A DNA stretch of 64,000 nt from Chaenocephalus aceratus. Taxonomy: Eukaryota; Chordata; Actinopteri; Perciformes; Channichthyidae. Both the position numbers and the translations under genes were made by a program. This document shows, piece after piece, positions 53,425-64,000 of the stretch; the stretch's first letter is position 1, and each line of letters opens with the position of its first letter. A model generated the notes under the pieces. The model worked only from the letters and a program-made list of their open reading frames with translations, was not told the DNA's origin and made no database searches. The DNA lies in the NCBI GenBank assembly GCA_023974075.1, contig JAMFTG010000129.1, positions 327,501 to 391,500 on the forward strand, in the 5' to 3' direction.

Positions 53425-54600
53425 CGACAAGAGACCAACGAGGAGAGCAGAGAGAAATGTTTACGGTGTGAGTAGAGATGTCGTTAAGTGTATTTAAATT
53501 GTAATTAAATAATGTTTACTGTTTTTTCCCCAGCTTTAGGACTTCATTGTTTCTGGGAAATAGGGCCGAAATAAAAAAGAGGAAGGAAGTATACGCAATA
53601 AAAGTAAAGAACAATGATGTAGGCTGATTTTTTATTCTGAGTCATAGCGGCAAGCAGCACCACATCCACGAGAACGAGAAAAACAAGTGAGGTTTTTAAA
53701 AATATATATGTAACTGGGTAATACAGAAGAGAGAGGAGAGTATCTTCTACAGCCTGACAATTGTTGCAATCGTGCTTCTTAATGTGTGCAAGTGTAACTA
53801 CGCATGACTGTCAAACCCAGCTCACTGCACATCAAGAGGAAAAGTCTTCTTACTTTCCCACAGACAGAGGAGGAGGCTGCACACAGAAATGCTCTCACAC
53901 AGAACTCTGCTGCAGAAACCCCTCACATGTCAAACAATAGGACAGAAACGGCCCTTTGAGTGCAGACAACTCAAGAAAAGCTACTTAAATTCTACTTACA
54001 TGTGTTGATGGTGGCAGGTGGCCGTTGTGTGAGTCCTGTACACGTGCAGAGAGGAGGAAAGGTGGTTGAAAGTGTATAAAGCGCTCTGAGTGTGTGAACG
54101 TCGGCCTCACACTGACTGCACAGAGCCGCAGGAGTTAACCTCGCTTCCTCTTTCTGCTGCAGTTTCACACACCGCTGCTGCTGCTGCTTTCAAATGTGTC
54201 AATAGTAGCATGCATAAAGTTGCATCAAAGCATTATCGTGTCATACTGACTCGACTATTTCTTTTTTATGCTAAGCTAAACTTCAAATCCACTACATTTT
54301 GGAGGAAAATATTGTGTTTCTGACTGCTCTACATATATTTAAAACTCATAGTTACTAGCTACTTTTTATATATACTTTTTACTGTTATCCTAACCCATTG
54401 CCAAACTATATTTGAAAATAGTTGATTTCATTTGGATATAGTTAATGGGTACATATTTGTACAAGAATAAGTATTTACTTTATTTAAGGATCCAGGTAAA
54501 TGTGCACCGCATGTATTGTTTGTGATACAAATAGCCATTGTGCATAATGTGTACTTTCACTTTTAGACTTTAAGTAGATTTGACTGAATATTTCTGTATT
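53425..54600. other. upstream flank, one candidate small exon
   Basis: Mostly unremarkable; a 36-bp splice-bordered open segment at 54000-54035 is described under findings. A CTG-like GCTGCTG patch lies near 54172-54188. Confidence 0.4.
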
Positions 54601-54605
54601 TCTGC

Positions 54606-55001
54606 TTAAAGGTGGGGTAGGTAAGTTTGAGAAACCGGCTCGAGATACACTTTTTGTTATATTCCATGGAATGCTCTTAACATCCCGATAGCAATGAATA
54701 TATTAAGTGCTTTGACAATAAATACATACATAAAAAAAACATCATCTGTGGAAGCCGTGGCGCTGTAAAAAGCACGACCAATCATCTGAGCCGGCCGGCT
54801 AAAGTAACTGGATGGCCTACCTGCCTGTCAGCCTTCCATCGGGGCACACACTTATCTCCTGCCCTCATTGGTCATGTGCGCGTTCGTGTGTGTTGGAGGA
54901 GGGGCTCTGTAAGGAAGTCTGAAGGAAGGGGCAGATTTTTTCCGGTTGTGTACTTTCAAATTCTAGCGCACTCGAGCTGGTTTCTCCATTCTTACCTTTA
55001 A
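54606..55001 (+). mobile_element. AGGTGGGGTAGG element (copy 5)
   Basis: TTAAAGGTGGGGTAGGTAAG at the left. The right end CTTACCTTTAA has lost the CCCACC part but keeps TTAA. The family interior is present. Confidence 0.86.
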
Positions 55002-55336
55002 GTAAAGGATATGAACCCTGCTTTCACCTCTGCTAATGTTACCAGTTCCAAATTAACCATATTTATTTGCCTTACAGACTTACCAGTAAACTTTATACAT
55101 GCATGCTTCAATGCCACCCTGCAGTATCTCATGATGACCTCCTTGTCTGGTGTGTGTTCTTGATGTGTGTTCTTGGTGTGTGTTCTTCACGTGTGTTCAT
55201 GTGTTGTGTATCTTCATGCTTTGCAGATGCGTGTTGCTGCAGAGCTCTGATAGACGGTGTGAGGAGGAAGTAGTCTGCGGTGGTTTCATCCCTTTCATCG
55301 TGCTCCACCGCCATCTTTACTGTGAGATCTGACTGT

Positions 55337-55760
55337 AGGGCAGTGGTTCTCAAACTTTGTCTGTCAGGCCCCCCCTTTGGAGAAAAAAAAAAGTCGGGCC
55401 CCCCCAACACAAATAGTCAGGCTCAGTGGCGGCGCCAGAGATGTATTTTGGGGATGCTGTGGGCAGGGGCGGCGGGTACTGTAGGCTAGGGAAGGCTAAG
55501 CCTTCCCAAATATTTGTGTAACTGCATCCTGGTAAAATAAAAATATAATGTATAATGTGTGTGTCTTTGACATTAGCGCTGCTATGCAGCCACCTGTGCC
55601 CTGTACGAAGCCAGTTCAACAGACCCTGGATATGTTTGAGTTATCTTAACTAACCCTAACAAACGAGATCTCGCTAAGCGGTCCACGACGCTGGTTATCA
55701 ACTCGGTAAATCAAGCCAGGGTTTCTCTCTCCAGCTGAGAGCGCGTTCACCTGAAAGGGG
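55337..55760. mobile_element. Cluster of adjoining transposon ends
   Basis: CAGTGGTTCTCAAACTTTGT with GGCCCCCCCTTTGG is a hAT-type terminus. It is followed by CAGTGGCGGCGCCAGAG and then GGCGGGTACTGTAGGCTAGG with GAAGGCTAAGCCTTCCC, which look like starts of two further DNA elements. None of the matching other ends is obvious. Confidence 0.5.
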
Positions 55761-56105
55761 GGGTTAGCTACATTTGACCAATCACAACCAGGGACAAGTG
55801 TACTGACAGCGCAGCGTCATACTTCATTAATGAAAAGTAAACTAATATTTAAAACATCCATGATTTAAACATATAATCCAGGATACAAGCCACATAGTTG
55901 CACCTGCAAGGTGAATACAGAACAACTCGTTAAAAAATAAACTACAGAGTGTTTGAAAACAGTTTTATGATAGCCCACTGCCCCATCTAAGACACGAGGG
56001 GATCTGACTTTAATTACATTTGAGTTGAGTGTTTCGTCAACTTAATGTGTTGCTTAAGATAATACGTCTACATACAGTATGTGACAATGTAACTAGGCTA
56101 AGACC

Positions 56106-57012
56106 CCAGCCACACGAGGACGAAAACGGCCGTTTGCGTTACTGTTTAGTGTCATATAGACCATTCGGCCACACGAGGACAACCGAATACGGCACTAAAC
56201 GACTGAGGAAACGATAACGGGTCCCAAGGTGGATAGAACGGCATACGCAACGCTCTGTGGGGTCAAACGGCTCCGTGTGTGCGCCCTATCCGAACATTTT
56301 CAGATCACTGATAGTGATTGCGCAATAGCCCCGCCTCTCCCCACCTCTTCTGCTCACCTCCGCTTACCCCGCGCCATTGCTGAAGTGTTTCGCCACCAAC
56401 AACAACAACAATGGCGGATCGCAGAGTTGCTACAGTTAGAAAGAATCTTCCACCGCTTCCACCGCTTCTCTGCCCATTGACTTTGAATGGTGATGACGTC
56501 ACTTTGCCTCGCTTTTCGCCGAACTGCATTGTGGGGGAGCGAAGCGAAGATTTCCAGGATTCCAAAGTTGAGCAATGTTCAACTTTTGAAGCTGAGCTGG
56601 AAGCGCCAGCCAATCAAACACGTTTATGCAAATCTGACAGTAGAAGCGCTAGCCAATCAATGCGCGTGTAAGCAGGGAGAGCCAGACCGCAGTTCATTTC
56701 CTCATATTCCAAACGAGAAATTACGGTAGCAAATCACCCGGTTCTTTACGACCAGAACTATTACCGGGATACAAACCGGAGGAACCAGGCATGGAGGGAG
56801 GTGGCAGAGACAGTGGGGGAAACTGGTAGGTTTTCGCCTGTTTGGGGAGTTTATATATATATATATTGCTCGCATAAAATCCCCTGGGGTTTTTTGCTTT
56901 GTATGTCGGGGGCGGGACATTCATGTGATTGGTTGTTGGTCGCATAGCTCGCAAAAAATCCCCAAGCTGTCAGACACGCCCAGCTCCAAGATTTTCGAAA
57001 AGCTGCTGTGTG
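56106..57012. mobile_element. TIR element piece, related to the neighbouring foldback
   Basis: It begins CAGCCACACGAGGACGAAAA. From about 56467 it carries an arm like that of the next element (TGACTTTGAATGG, TTGCCTCGCTTTTCGCC, GCAAATCACCCGG), followed by the loop segment 56739-57012 in the opposite orientation to its neighbour. The second arm is missing. Confidence 0.65.
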
Positions 57013-57023
57013 GACGTACCGTT

Positions 57024-57998
57024 ACGGCCCGTCCACACTACAGCGTCGACAACTCCAATCTGCCCATTCACTTTGAATGGGGTGACGTCACGTTGCCTCG
57101 CTTTTTCGCCAAACTGGATTGTGGGTAGCAGAGCGGTCCGTCTCCGGCGTCTCCGGCGTCAGAAGTTGAACAATGTTCAACTTCTGACGCCGGAGACGCC
57201 GGAGTAGCCAGCGCCAGCAAATCAAATCCCGTTTCGGAAAATCTGACAGCTCAAGCCGTAGCCAATCAAACCGCGTCTAAGCTGGGAGAGATATCCCGCC
57301 GTTCATTTCTATATTTCAAAAAAAGTTGGAGGAGAAACTAACTATCGCCGTAGCAAATCACCCGGTTTTGTATGACCAGACCCTCTTCACCTAGTCCACA
57401 CAGCAGTTTCAAAAAAGCTTGGAGCTGGGCGTGTCTGTAGCTTGGGGATTTTATTCAAGCAACGCGACCAACAACCAATCACATGAATCTCCCGCCCCCG
57501 ACATACAAAGCAAAAACCCCTGGGGATTTTATGCGAGCAATATATATATATATATAAACTCCCCAAACAGGCGAAAACCTACCAGTTTCCCCCACTGTCT
57601 CTGCCACCTCCCTCCATGCCTGGTTCCTCCGGTTTGTATCCCGGTAGGTGAAGAGGGTCTGGTCATACAAAACCGGGTGATTTGCTACGGCGATAGTTAG
57701 TTTCTCCTCCGACTTTTTTTGAAATATAGAAATGAACAGCGGGATATCTCTCCCAGTTTAGACGCGGTTTGATTGGCTACGGCTTGAGCTGTCAGATTTT
57801 CCGAAACGGGATTTGATTGGCTGGCGCTGGCTACTCCGGCGTCAGAAGTTGAACATTGTTCAACTTCTGACGCCGGAGACGGACCGCTATGCTACCCACA
57901 ATTCAGTTCGGCGAAAAAGCGAGGCAACGTGACGTCACCCCCATTCAAAGTGAATGGGCAGATTGAAGCTGTCGACGCTGTAGTGTGGACGGGCCGTT
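57024..57998. mobile_element. Foldback element with about 370-bp inverted arms
   Basis: The left arm (57024-57394) starts ACGGCCCGTCCACACTACAG. The right arm (57645-57998) ends CTGTAGTGTGGACGGGCCGT. The arms are close to perfect complements and hold a smaller palindrome, TCAGAAGTTGAAC-AATGTTCAACTTCTGA. The loop (57395-57644) includes an (AT)n and CCCCTGGGGATTTTATGCG. No coding capacity. Confidence 0.88.
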
Positions 57999-59749
57999 AG
58001 AGAATTAAGTGGCTTAAAATGGAAATAAATCACTCAATTTGTTCTACTTTTACATACAAAATAATTCTTTTTAATGTAGGCATATTTCTTTGTTTTACTT
58101 AAACTGCCTGTAAAGAAATGTGTTTGTTTATTTAAGCACATGTATGGACAAACCAAGTCAATAAATGAATAGTAAAAAATAAACAAATTAGATTTTTCAA
58201 GCTACTTTGCAAGAGTCAAAAAGCGTGAAAAAACACATATTCTCCAATAATTTTATTCATAATTTTAATATAAACAGTTAATTGTTGAATAATTTACACA
58301 CAGCAAGATTTTTATTTTCATATCATTGCAACATTTTCTGTACATGTCACTACTTGGCTCTCCTTTGAAAACATAGAAAAAATAAATTGTCAAGCGTTCA
58401 TTTAGTCATGGCACATTTTTGATCCTGTACAATATGTATTTCTGTGTGTGTGTGTGTGTGTGTTCATTATGTCGATATATGTGATACATAAAGATAATGG
58501 CACATTTGGATCCAGTGTGAGGGATGAAGCGATCTCTGTGGGTTGTTGTTTTTTTGGACTGTACATACACACATATACACCTGCTGTCTGCACCGATGTC
58601 TCAACATAATGTTTACACAACATATCCCAAAAAAAAATTAATACATCAGCATATTCATCGGCAATAAATGACATTAATAAAAGAGGTATCCTGCAGGACT
58701 ACACACAGCATTCTGGGGACCACCTATGTGCACTGAGGAAGAGGAGAAGGAGGAAGAGGAGACTAAGAAAGCCGTGATAAAGACTTCAACACAGACACAA
58801 CTCCATAGATTTACAGCACAGGGAGAAACAGAGATAAATATTTAGGGGTTGGTGTGTAAACTGGAGCAGACCACTGAGGACTCTAAAGAAGAGGCCACTT
58901 CTTCCTCACTGTGTCGTCTAACAAACACCTGCGACGCCATTTTTAAACATGGCGTCCCTCTCCCTAATCAAAAACACAAATATGAACATCATCATCACAC
59001 TACTGACACACAGTACGAATCATTCAGAGCTGAAGGTGTCTTTATATTGAGCCTCCTTTAAAATAAATAGTTTGATATTTTGGGAAATAGGATTTTGTGA
59101 TCTGGTTTTTGAGAGTAATGTACTTCTATGAATGATCCGTTTAATAAGATATATTGATAAGGGTTCCCACACCTTTTAAAACATCACAGCATGGTTTAAG
59201 ACACTGATAATGGTTCATTAATGTTTTCACTGATCATATTTATAATAAGAAGTAGCAGAATGTACTATCATCTAAAAAGAGGGAGGCTTAAATTATGGCA
59301 AAAAATATTCTTTAAGCAACAAGTACGCAGATTATTTTCTTTGTTTCAGAGATTTATTTTCGCGTTGAAGAAGTTATCCAAATAACTTAAATGTCTATCC
59401 TTTAACAAAACATGTAAATTAAAGCACTTAATTGACACATGTCTATCTTCATAAACTTAAAAGGCCTTGACTTTCTCTAGATTTTCACTAGAAACTGTCT
59501 GTAACATATAAATGCTAAAGCTAGCTAGCTTAGCTAAGCACAAGGACAAACAGCTAGCATGGCTCTGAGCATACACAACGAGATCTGCCTGAAAAACCAG
59601 TTTAACGCGAAATGTTTTTGAACAAATCAATACGTTTCAAAACATTCATTTTAAGTAGGTTGCTTGACAGGGAATTTCTTAGTTGAGGACTTAAACTTAT
59701 TATATAATAATTAAAGTAGATTAAGGTAAGATTGGTTGGTAAAGACAAA

Positions 59750-59920
59750 GCTAGGCTAGCTTTTCCCCTCCATTTATATTTCTTGTGCTAAGCTAAAGCT
59801 AACTGGGCAAGCTATTTCCCTCTGTTCTTACTCTATTTGTTAAGCTAATGCTAATTGGGCTAACTGTTTCAATCTGTTTCTTTTCCTTGTGCTAAGCTTA
59901 CGCTAACCGGATGCTTCCAA
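59750..59920. repeat. Degenerate tandem repeat with TTGTGCTAAGCTAAAGCTAA words
   Basis: Three imperfect units of about 55-60 bp (GCTAAGCTAAAGCTAACTGG; GTTAAGCTAATGCTAATTGG; GCTAAGCTTACGCTAACCGG). Confidence 0.65.
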
Positions 59921-62822
59921 CTTCTTCGTATAACTCGCATAAAGATACAAACAGGCCTATTTATCAAAATGTCAAACTATTCCTGTTACACCTCCAGCTT
60001 TACAGTCTAAAATGTATGGCTGTTAAACCATGAGTAAAGTTTTTTTATATATATATTTTTTTTAGCTTATTCAGGATTTCATCACTCGTGTTTCCTCTTC
60101 TTCAAAAAGGATGTGCAGTGGTCTTTTCCAGTTTTCACTTACTTACATACATAAAAAAAACACATTTGCAAACTTAACACACGTCTCTTGTCAGAAACAA
60201 TTTCATACAACGCGACTGTGATTGGTGACGTTTTGGTGACACAAGAAAGGCGTTACGGGTGACATGCTGTTGTGAACTGGAGGATGGGGGGGGGGGGGTG
60301 AAATGCATGGCGACATTCAGGACATGCATGGGGTTTTAATAGCGGGGACGTTTAGGCCACATACTGTTTGTTTCACAGGGTAAGCCCTCAGACTGGAGTT
60401 GTGCTGCTCCGGTTGAAATACAGACAGACTCGACTCTGGGTTGTGTCATGAAAAAGAAAAGCTATCCTCTTAAATTTAGAAAAAAGTTATATACACATTG
60501 ATAACAATGTTAATTCATAATGTACAAGAGTAGTAAAAGTTTACAGTCAGAAAAAAGTAATTGTATTTGCCCTCCATACTTTGGCAAAAAAAAAATCGAA
60601 ATCAACATCTCTAAAATGTAATACTTTTTTCTTTTAACAACAAAACAACACATACAATGCTTTGTTCTTGTTATTTACAGTTAAGAGCTTATTAATCGGT
60701 TAATTTTCTTTCAAATGGAAATTGTAATGTGTTGCTAATCGTGTGTTTTTGCATGTGTTTTGGGGACGCTGCTGACTGATGTTGATGAGAAGCGAAAGCA
60801 TCAAATTACCCGCTGGTATAATTCACAAAGCTTAGCAGAATAGAGACAAAAGGTTAATACACATTACAGCATTTCTTACTCTACTAAAGAACACAGGAAA
60901 AATAAAATTGTGTTGGGCGGTGGGGAAATCCTCTTTAGTGATTGGTGGAGCTTCTGAGAGGAGGCGGGGTCAGGTGGGGCAGTTTGAGCAAGGCACTGTG
61001 GGTCGGGGGCGGGGCCCTGTTTGCTGCCCCCCCTCCCCCGACCTGCAACGCCCCCTCCCACCACCAGAGGGCGATACACTCCACATCACACAGATAGAGA
61101 GGAGGATTCCTGATTATCATCGAAAGAGGGGGAATATTTCAGATTTAGAAAATGTTGAATGTTTGTTGTTGAAAACTTGACTTCTCCATGTTTGCTTCGG
61201 TCAGAGTGGATAATAAAAAGTTGACTCCTCCTCGTCCTTCTTTATCCTCTGAACCGCAAAGCATCAGGCCGCCTCCCTGAGACGAAGAGTTACAATCTAG
61301 ATCTGTTAAAAAGTTTGTATGGCACACAGGATTGTCCCAGTCCAGAGTAAGGGAAGAAAGGGGGGGGGGAGGCTCCTCCTATTTTTTAAATCTTTTTTGA
61401 ACCAGCTCAGACGTCCTGATCATCCAAAAAAAGACCCAATCCACGGCATTGACAGAAAATAAAGGTCATCTCTTGATATTCACAGTAGAAAAAAATATAC
61501 AAACAAAAAACGAGCGCAGGAGACGCGGGGTGATTAACAGAAGAAGAAGAGAAGCACTTCCTGTCCGCTTTAGTCTGGATGTGATTTAAAATTAAATACG
61601 CACATACAGTACAGAGGCTCCACGGCTGCTTAAAGGTGATCACAGATATGCATGTAGAGCTTTTAAACTCATGCTAACATCAACCGGTAGAGCCGCTACT
61701 ACATGCAGTCCAGAGTGTGTGTATGGAAACCACACACGATAAAACTACACTTGTTCTTCCTGCACCCAAGGAAAGCTTAATTTGAGTCAATTTATCAAAT
61801 GTAGAAAAGGATAACTGTCTATTTACCGCCTGATCTTCCACATGTAAGGGTGTGAAACAAACAGGGAAGTGTATCCTTGAACTCTAAAATCAAGATGTTT
61901 CGAAGCCTCCCGCAGGACACAAGAGGAAGAGGAAACACGAGGGGTTTAAAAACACCAAAGGAATTGATCAGCAGTGTTGGTAATGTACGATAAAATGATA
62001 TCATTGGACACAGAGAGACTGACGGGGATGATGTAGGCTCTTTAGACTGATTCCTCCATATGCACTGAGGTAGACTCTGGCCAAACACAAAGACGACAAT
62101 CACTAACTAACTATTTAACTAGCACTGCTCTCCAATCGGCTACGCCACCTGTACAATAACAAACTAGGCTTTTCATTTTTTACATCGCTTCCACTCTCAA
62201 AAAAACACCTTAAAAATGCTCCACTAAAAAGCTAACTGTGTTCTTCTTCTTATACAATGACAATAATAAAATAAATATCTGGTATTTCAAAGATATGGGC
62301 ATCATCTTAATTAAAAATTGCATATGCATTGTGAAGACACAAGATAAGCAACGTAGGTCGAAGGTGGAGTTGTGTCTAAAGTCCAAACTGCTTCTCGCTG
62401 TAGTGTATACAAACATGTACTTTTGGGAGTACTTTTAAGATATTAGTACACAGTTGTGGAGTCGCGACACAGCGAAAGCTCCACTGTTTTTCTCTCAAAA
62501 CTGACGGGCTTCGGATTATTTTTTTCTGCTTTTATTTTCCAAACCGTCACAAATTATTTACAAAGTACAAAAGCCCACGATTGTAACTCCTCAGAATAAT
62601 TCGCTAACATCCTAAACCTCAGGCCGATCCACAGGGTCACCGCTAACGCCCGAGCTCTCACCGACCTTACCCGGCAACACGCGGAAAACACCAACTTAAA
62701 ATGTTAATAAAAAAAGCCCCGAAGACTTCTACTTTCTTCCAGCTAAGAACACATTCCTACAAATGTGGATGCAGCTTTGATTCTCCATGCCTCTTGAAAT
62801 GCAGAGAGAGCACAGAGGCATT

Positions 62823-62824
<2 letters not shown>

Positions 62825-62870
<46 letters not shown>
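62825..62870 (+). repeat. (GT)n microsatellite
   Basis: About 23 GT units. Confidence 0.95.
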
Positions 62871-62876
<6 letters not shown>

Positions 62877-62879
62877 CCG

Positions 62880-63620
62880 ATAGAACTAGCCTGGACGTGG
62901 CTCTGGGTTTTGAGAAGGCACTGGTAAAAACATGGAGGCAGCTTCTCTGCTTTCTCTGATTCTGACTTTGGCTGAACTGTAAGAGCTGAGTGGGATCGGC
63001 TTAGAATGGCAAGCACATTTTCTGTGTGTCAGGAAGTATCACCTCACCCGTCATGTGGCTAGAGAGCGCGAAAAGGGTGGATTATGATGTAAAGAGACAC
63101 AAAAACTTCTTTCGGTCTTTTTTTAGTGTAGATCAACAGGAATGTTTTAGATTCCCGGCAGGAGGAACAAACTTGAGATACTCCAATAATACAAATGAAG
63201 TGTCTTTATGTGTGTTTTCTGGACTTCAGTTCCAACTAAACCCTGGAATGTCAGACCTGAGTGAAGCAGCTGCTGCACGCCAGGTCCTGACTGCATGTGA
63301 GAGCGAATGAGAGGATTAACACTCGCTCACACACACTCTTTATCCTTCAGAAACAAAGACAGCCCCTCGCTCCGACACCTGCGTCGGAACTTTCCGCTTT
63401 CGGCAACGAAAAAACGTGGAATTTCCCAACAACTGGCTGATTCTGAGCATTCAGCGACGTTCAGGAAGACTGAGGAGGAGTGTGGGAAGTTGAGCTGTGA
63501 ATTAAATTAAATCTTCCAATTAACACTGAGGTCCTGACACGGAACGGCGATGCTACTTTTCCCGATTGTATAAGAAATGTGTTTTTACAGCACCTGCATT
63601 TCGCTAAGAGATTATTTTAA
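62880..63620. other. No secure feature
   Basis: Unique-looking sequence. A minus-strand open stretch of about 50 codons ends at a TAG near 62880 (see rejected items). Confidence 0.35.
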
Positions 63621-63629
63621 GGGAGGGTA

Positions 63630-63940
63630 GGGCTGCACAATTACTCAAAATTGCAATATGGACTGGTCCAAAAGGCAAAAACGTAGTATTTAGTAAAGGC
63701 TAAATTAAAGCAAATATCTGGATAAAGTATTATGATGACGCAGAGAACTCCTGGTATTTAACAGATTTGATTAAAATCCGTTTTAGGTACAGTCAGATGT
63801 AACGTGAGGCCCCACGCAAAGTTATAGGATGAGACCGTGCTGCGCCACATTTTCGGCTCAGATGAGGCCCCCTCCGCAAGGTGAGGCCCCACGCAGTCTG
63901 CATGATCGGCCTGTAGGGAGGGACGGCCCTGGGTACAGTT
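63630..63940. mobile_element. DNA element fragments at the window edge
   Basis: GGGCTGCACAATTACTC with AAAATTGCAATATGG is one terminus, also seen reversed at 29748. GTGAGGCCCCACGCA twice with GTAGGGAGGGACGGCCCTG is the end of another. Both run into unannotated sequence or the window edge. Confidence 0.45.
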
Positions 63941-64000
63941 CCTATTAATAGAAAAATTGTATTTAGTTATTTTTTGCAAATTGCGCAACACTAAAGGGGA

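Larger units (their letters stand above)
58240..62880 (-). other. Repeat-poor AU-rich block, possible 3' UTR of a minus-strand neighbour
   Basis: It is long, rich in T/A runs and low in transposons compared with the rest. On the minus strand it ends with AATAAA (58257-58252) followed by a U/GU-rich stretch (TGTGTTTTTTC), as at a polyadenylation site. No secure coding exon adjoins it. It could equally be plain intergenic DNA. Confidence 0.3.

Noticed and set aside
56229..56729. Open frames of about 80-100 residues near 56.2-56.7 kb
   Set aside because: The sequence is repeated within the neighbouring foldback element and the frames are not shared between copies.
62878..63030. Minus-strand open stretch ending FYQCLLKTQSHVQASSIG then TAG, as the last exon of a neighbouring gene
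   Set aside because: It is attractive because a possible 3' UTR follows, but I recognise no family, the acceptors are ambiguous (62984 or about 63024) and nothing upstream supports it.

Overview
The window is vertebrate nuclear DNA, almost certainly from a ray-finned fish. It has small exons split by introns with GT-AG borders, long CA/GT microsatellites, tRNA-derived SINEs, hAT and piggyBac-type relics and many short inverted-terminal-repeat (TIR) elements. There are no operons, ribosome binding sites, CRISPR arrays or prokaryotic genes.

One gene dominates. On the minus strand, 28 exons from 52614 down to 318 encode a fish Arhgef18 (p114RhoGEF), a Dbl-family RhoA activator of epithelial junctions. 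Exons are numbered here from the 5' end. E1 (52.6 kb) carries the start codon; E2-E8 (46.6-35.4 kb) encode the N-terminal region; E9-E10 encode a C1 zinc finger split by a 13.7 kb intron; E11-E13 a linker; E14-E18 the DH domain; E18-E20 the PH domain; E21-E25 the post-PH region; E26-E28 the start of a coiled coil. The C-terminal end lies beyond position 1. Exon phases match at every junction I could test except E4/E5. Five exons (E3, E9, E19, E20, E27) have lengths that break the frame although both flanks translate to the expected protein.

The rest of the gene body is transposon-rich. It holds four CAGGGGTGTCAAACTC hAT-type elements, three other hAT-type elements including a nested pair, five copies of a TTAA-flanked element, two TIR elements whose interiors have become minisatellites, an internally deleted piggyBac, two SINEs and a LINE remnant. 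Dinucleotide repeats lie directly against several splice acceptors.

Right of E1 (52.6-64 kb) I find no secure gene. This part has a CAAGTC tract, TIR elements, a cluster of transposon ends, a foldback element near 57-58 kb, and a long stretch poor in repeats (58.25-62.8 kb) that could be the 3' UTR of a minus-strand neighbour. I found no novel defence or enzymatic system. The notable points are the frame breaks, the repeat architecture around exons, and minisatellites formed inside TIR elements.
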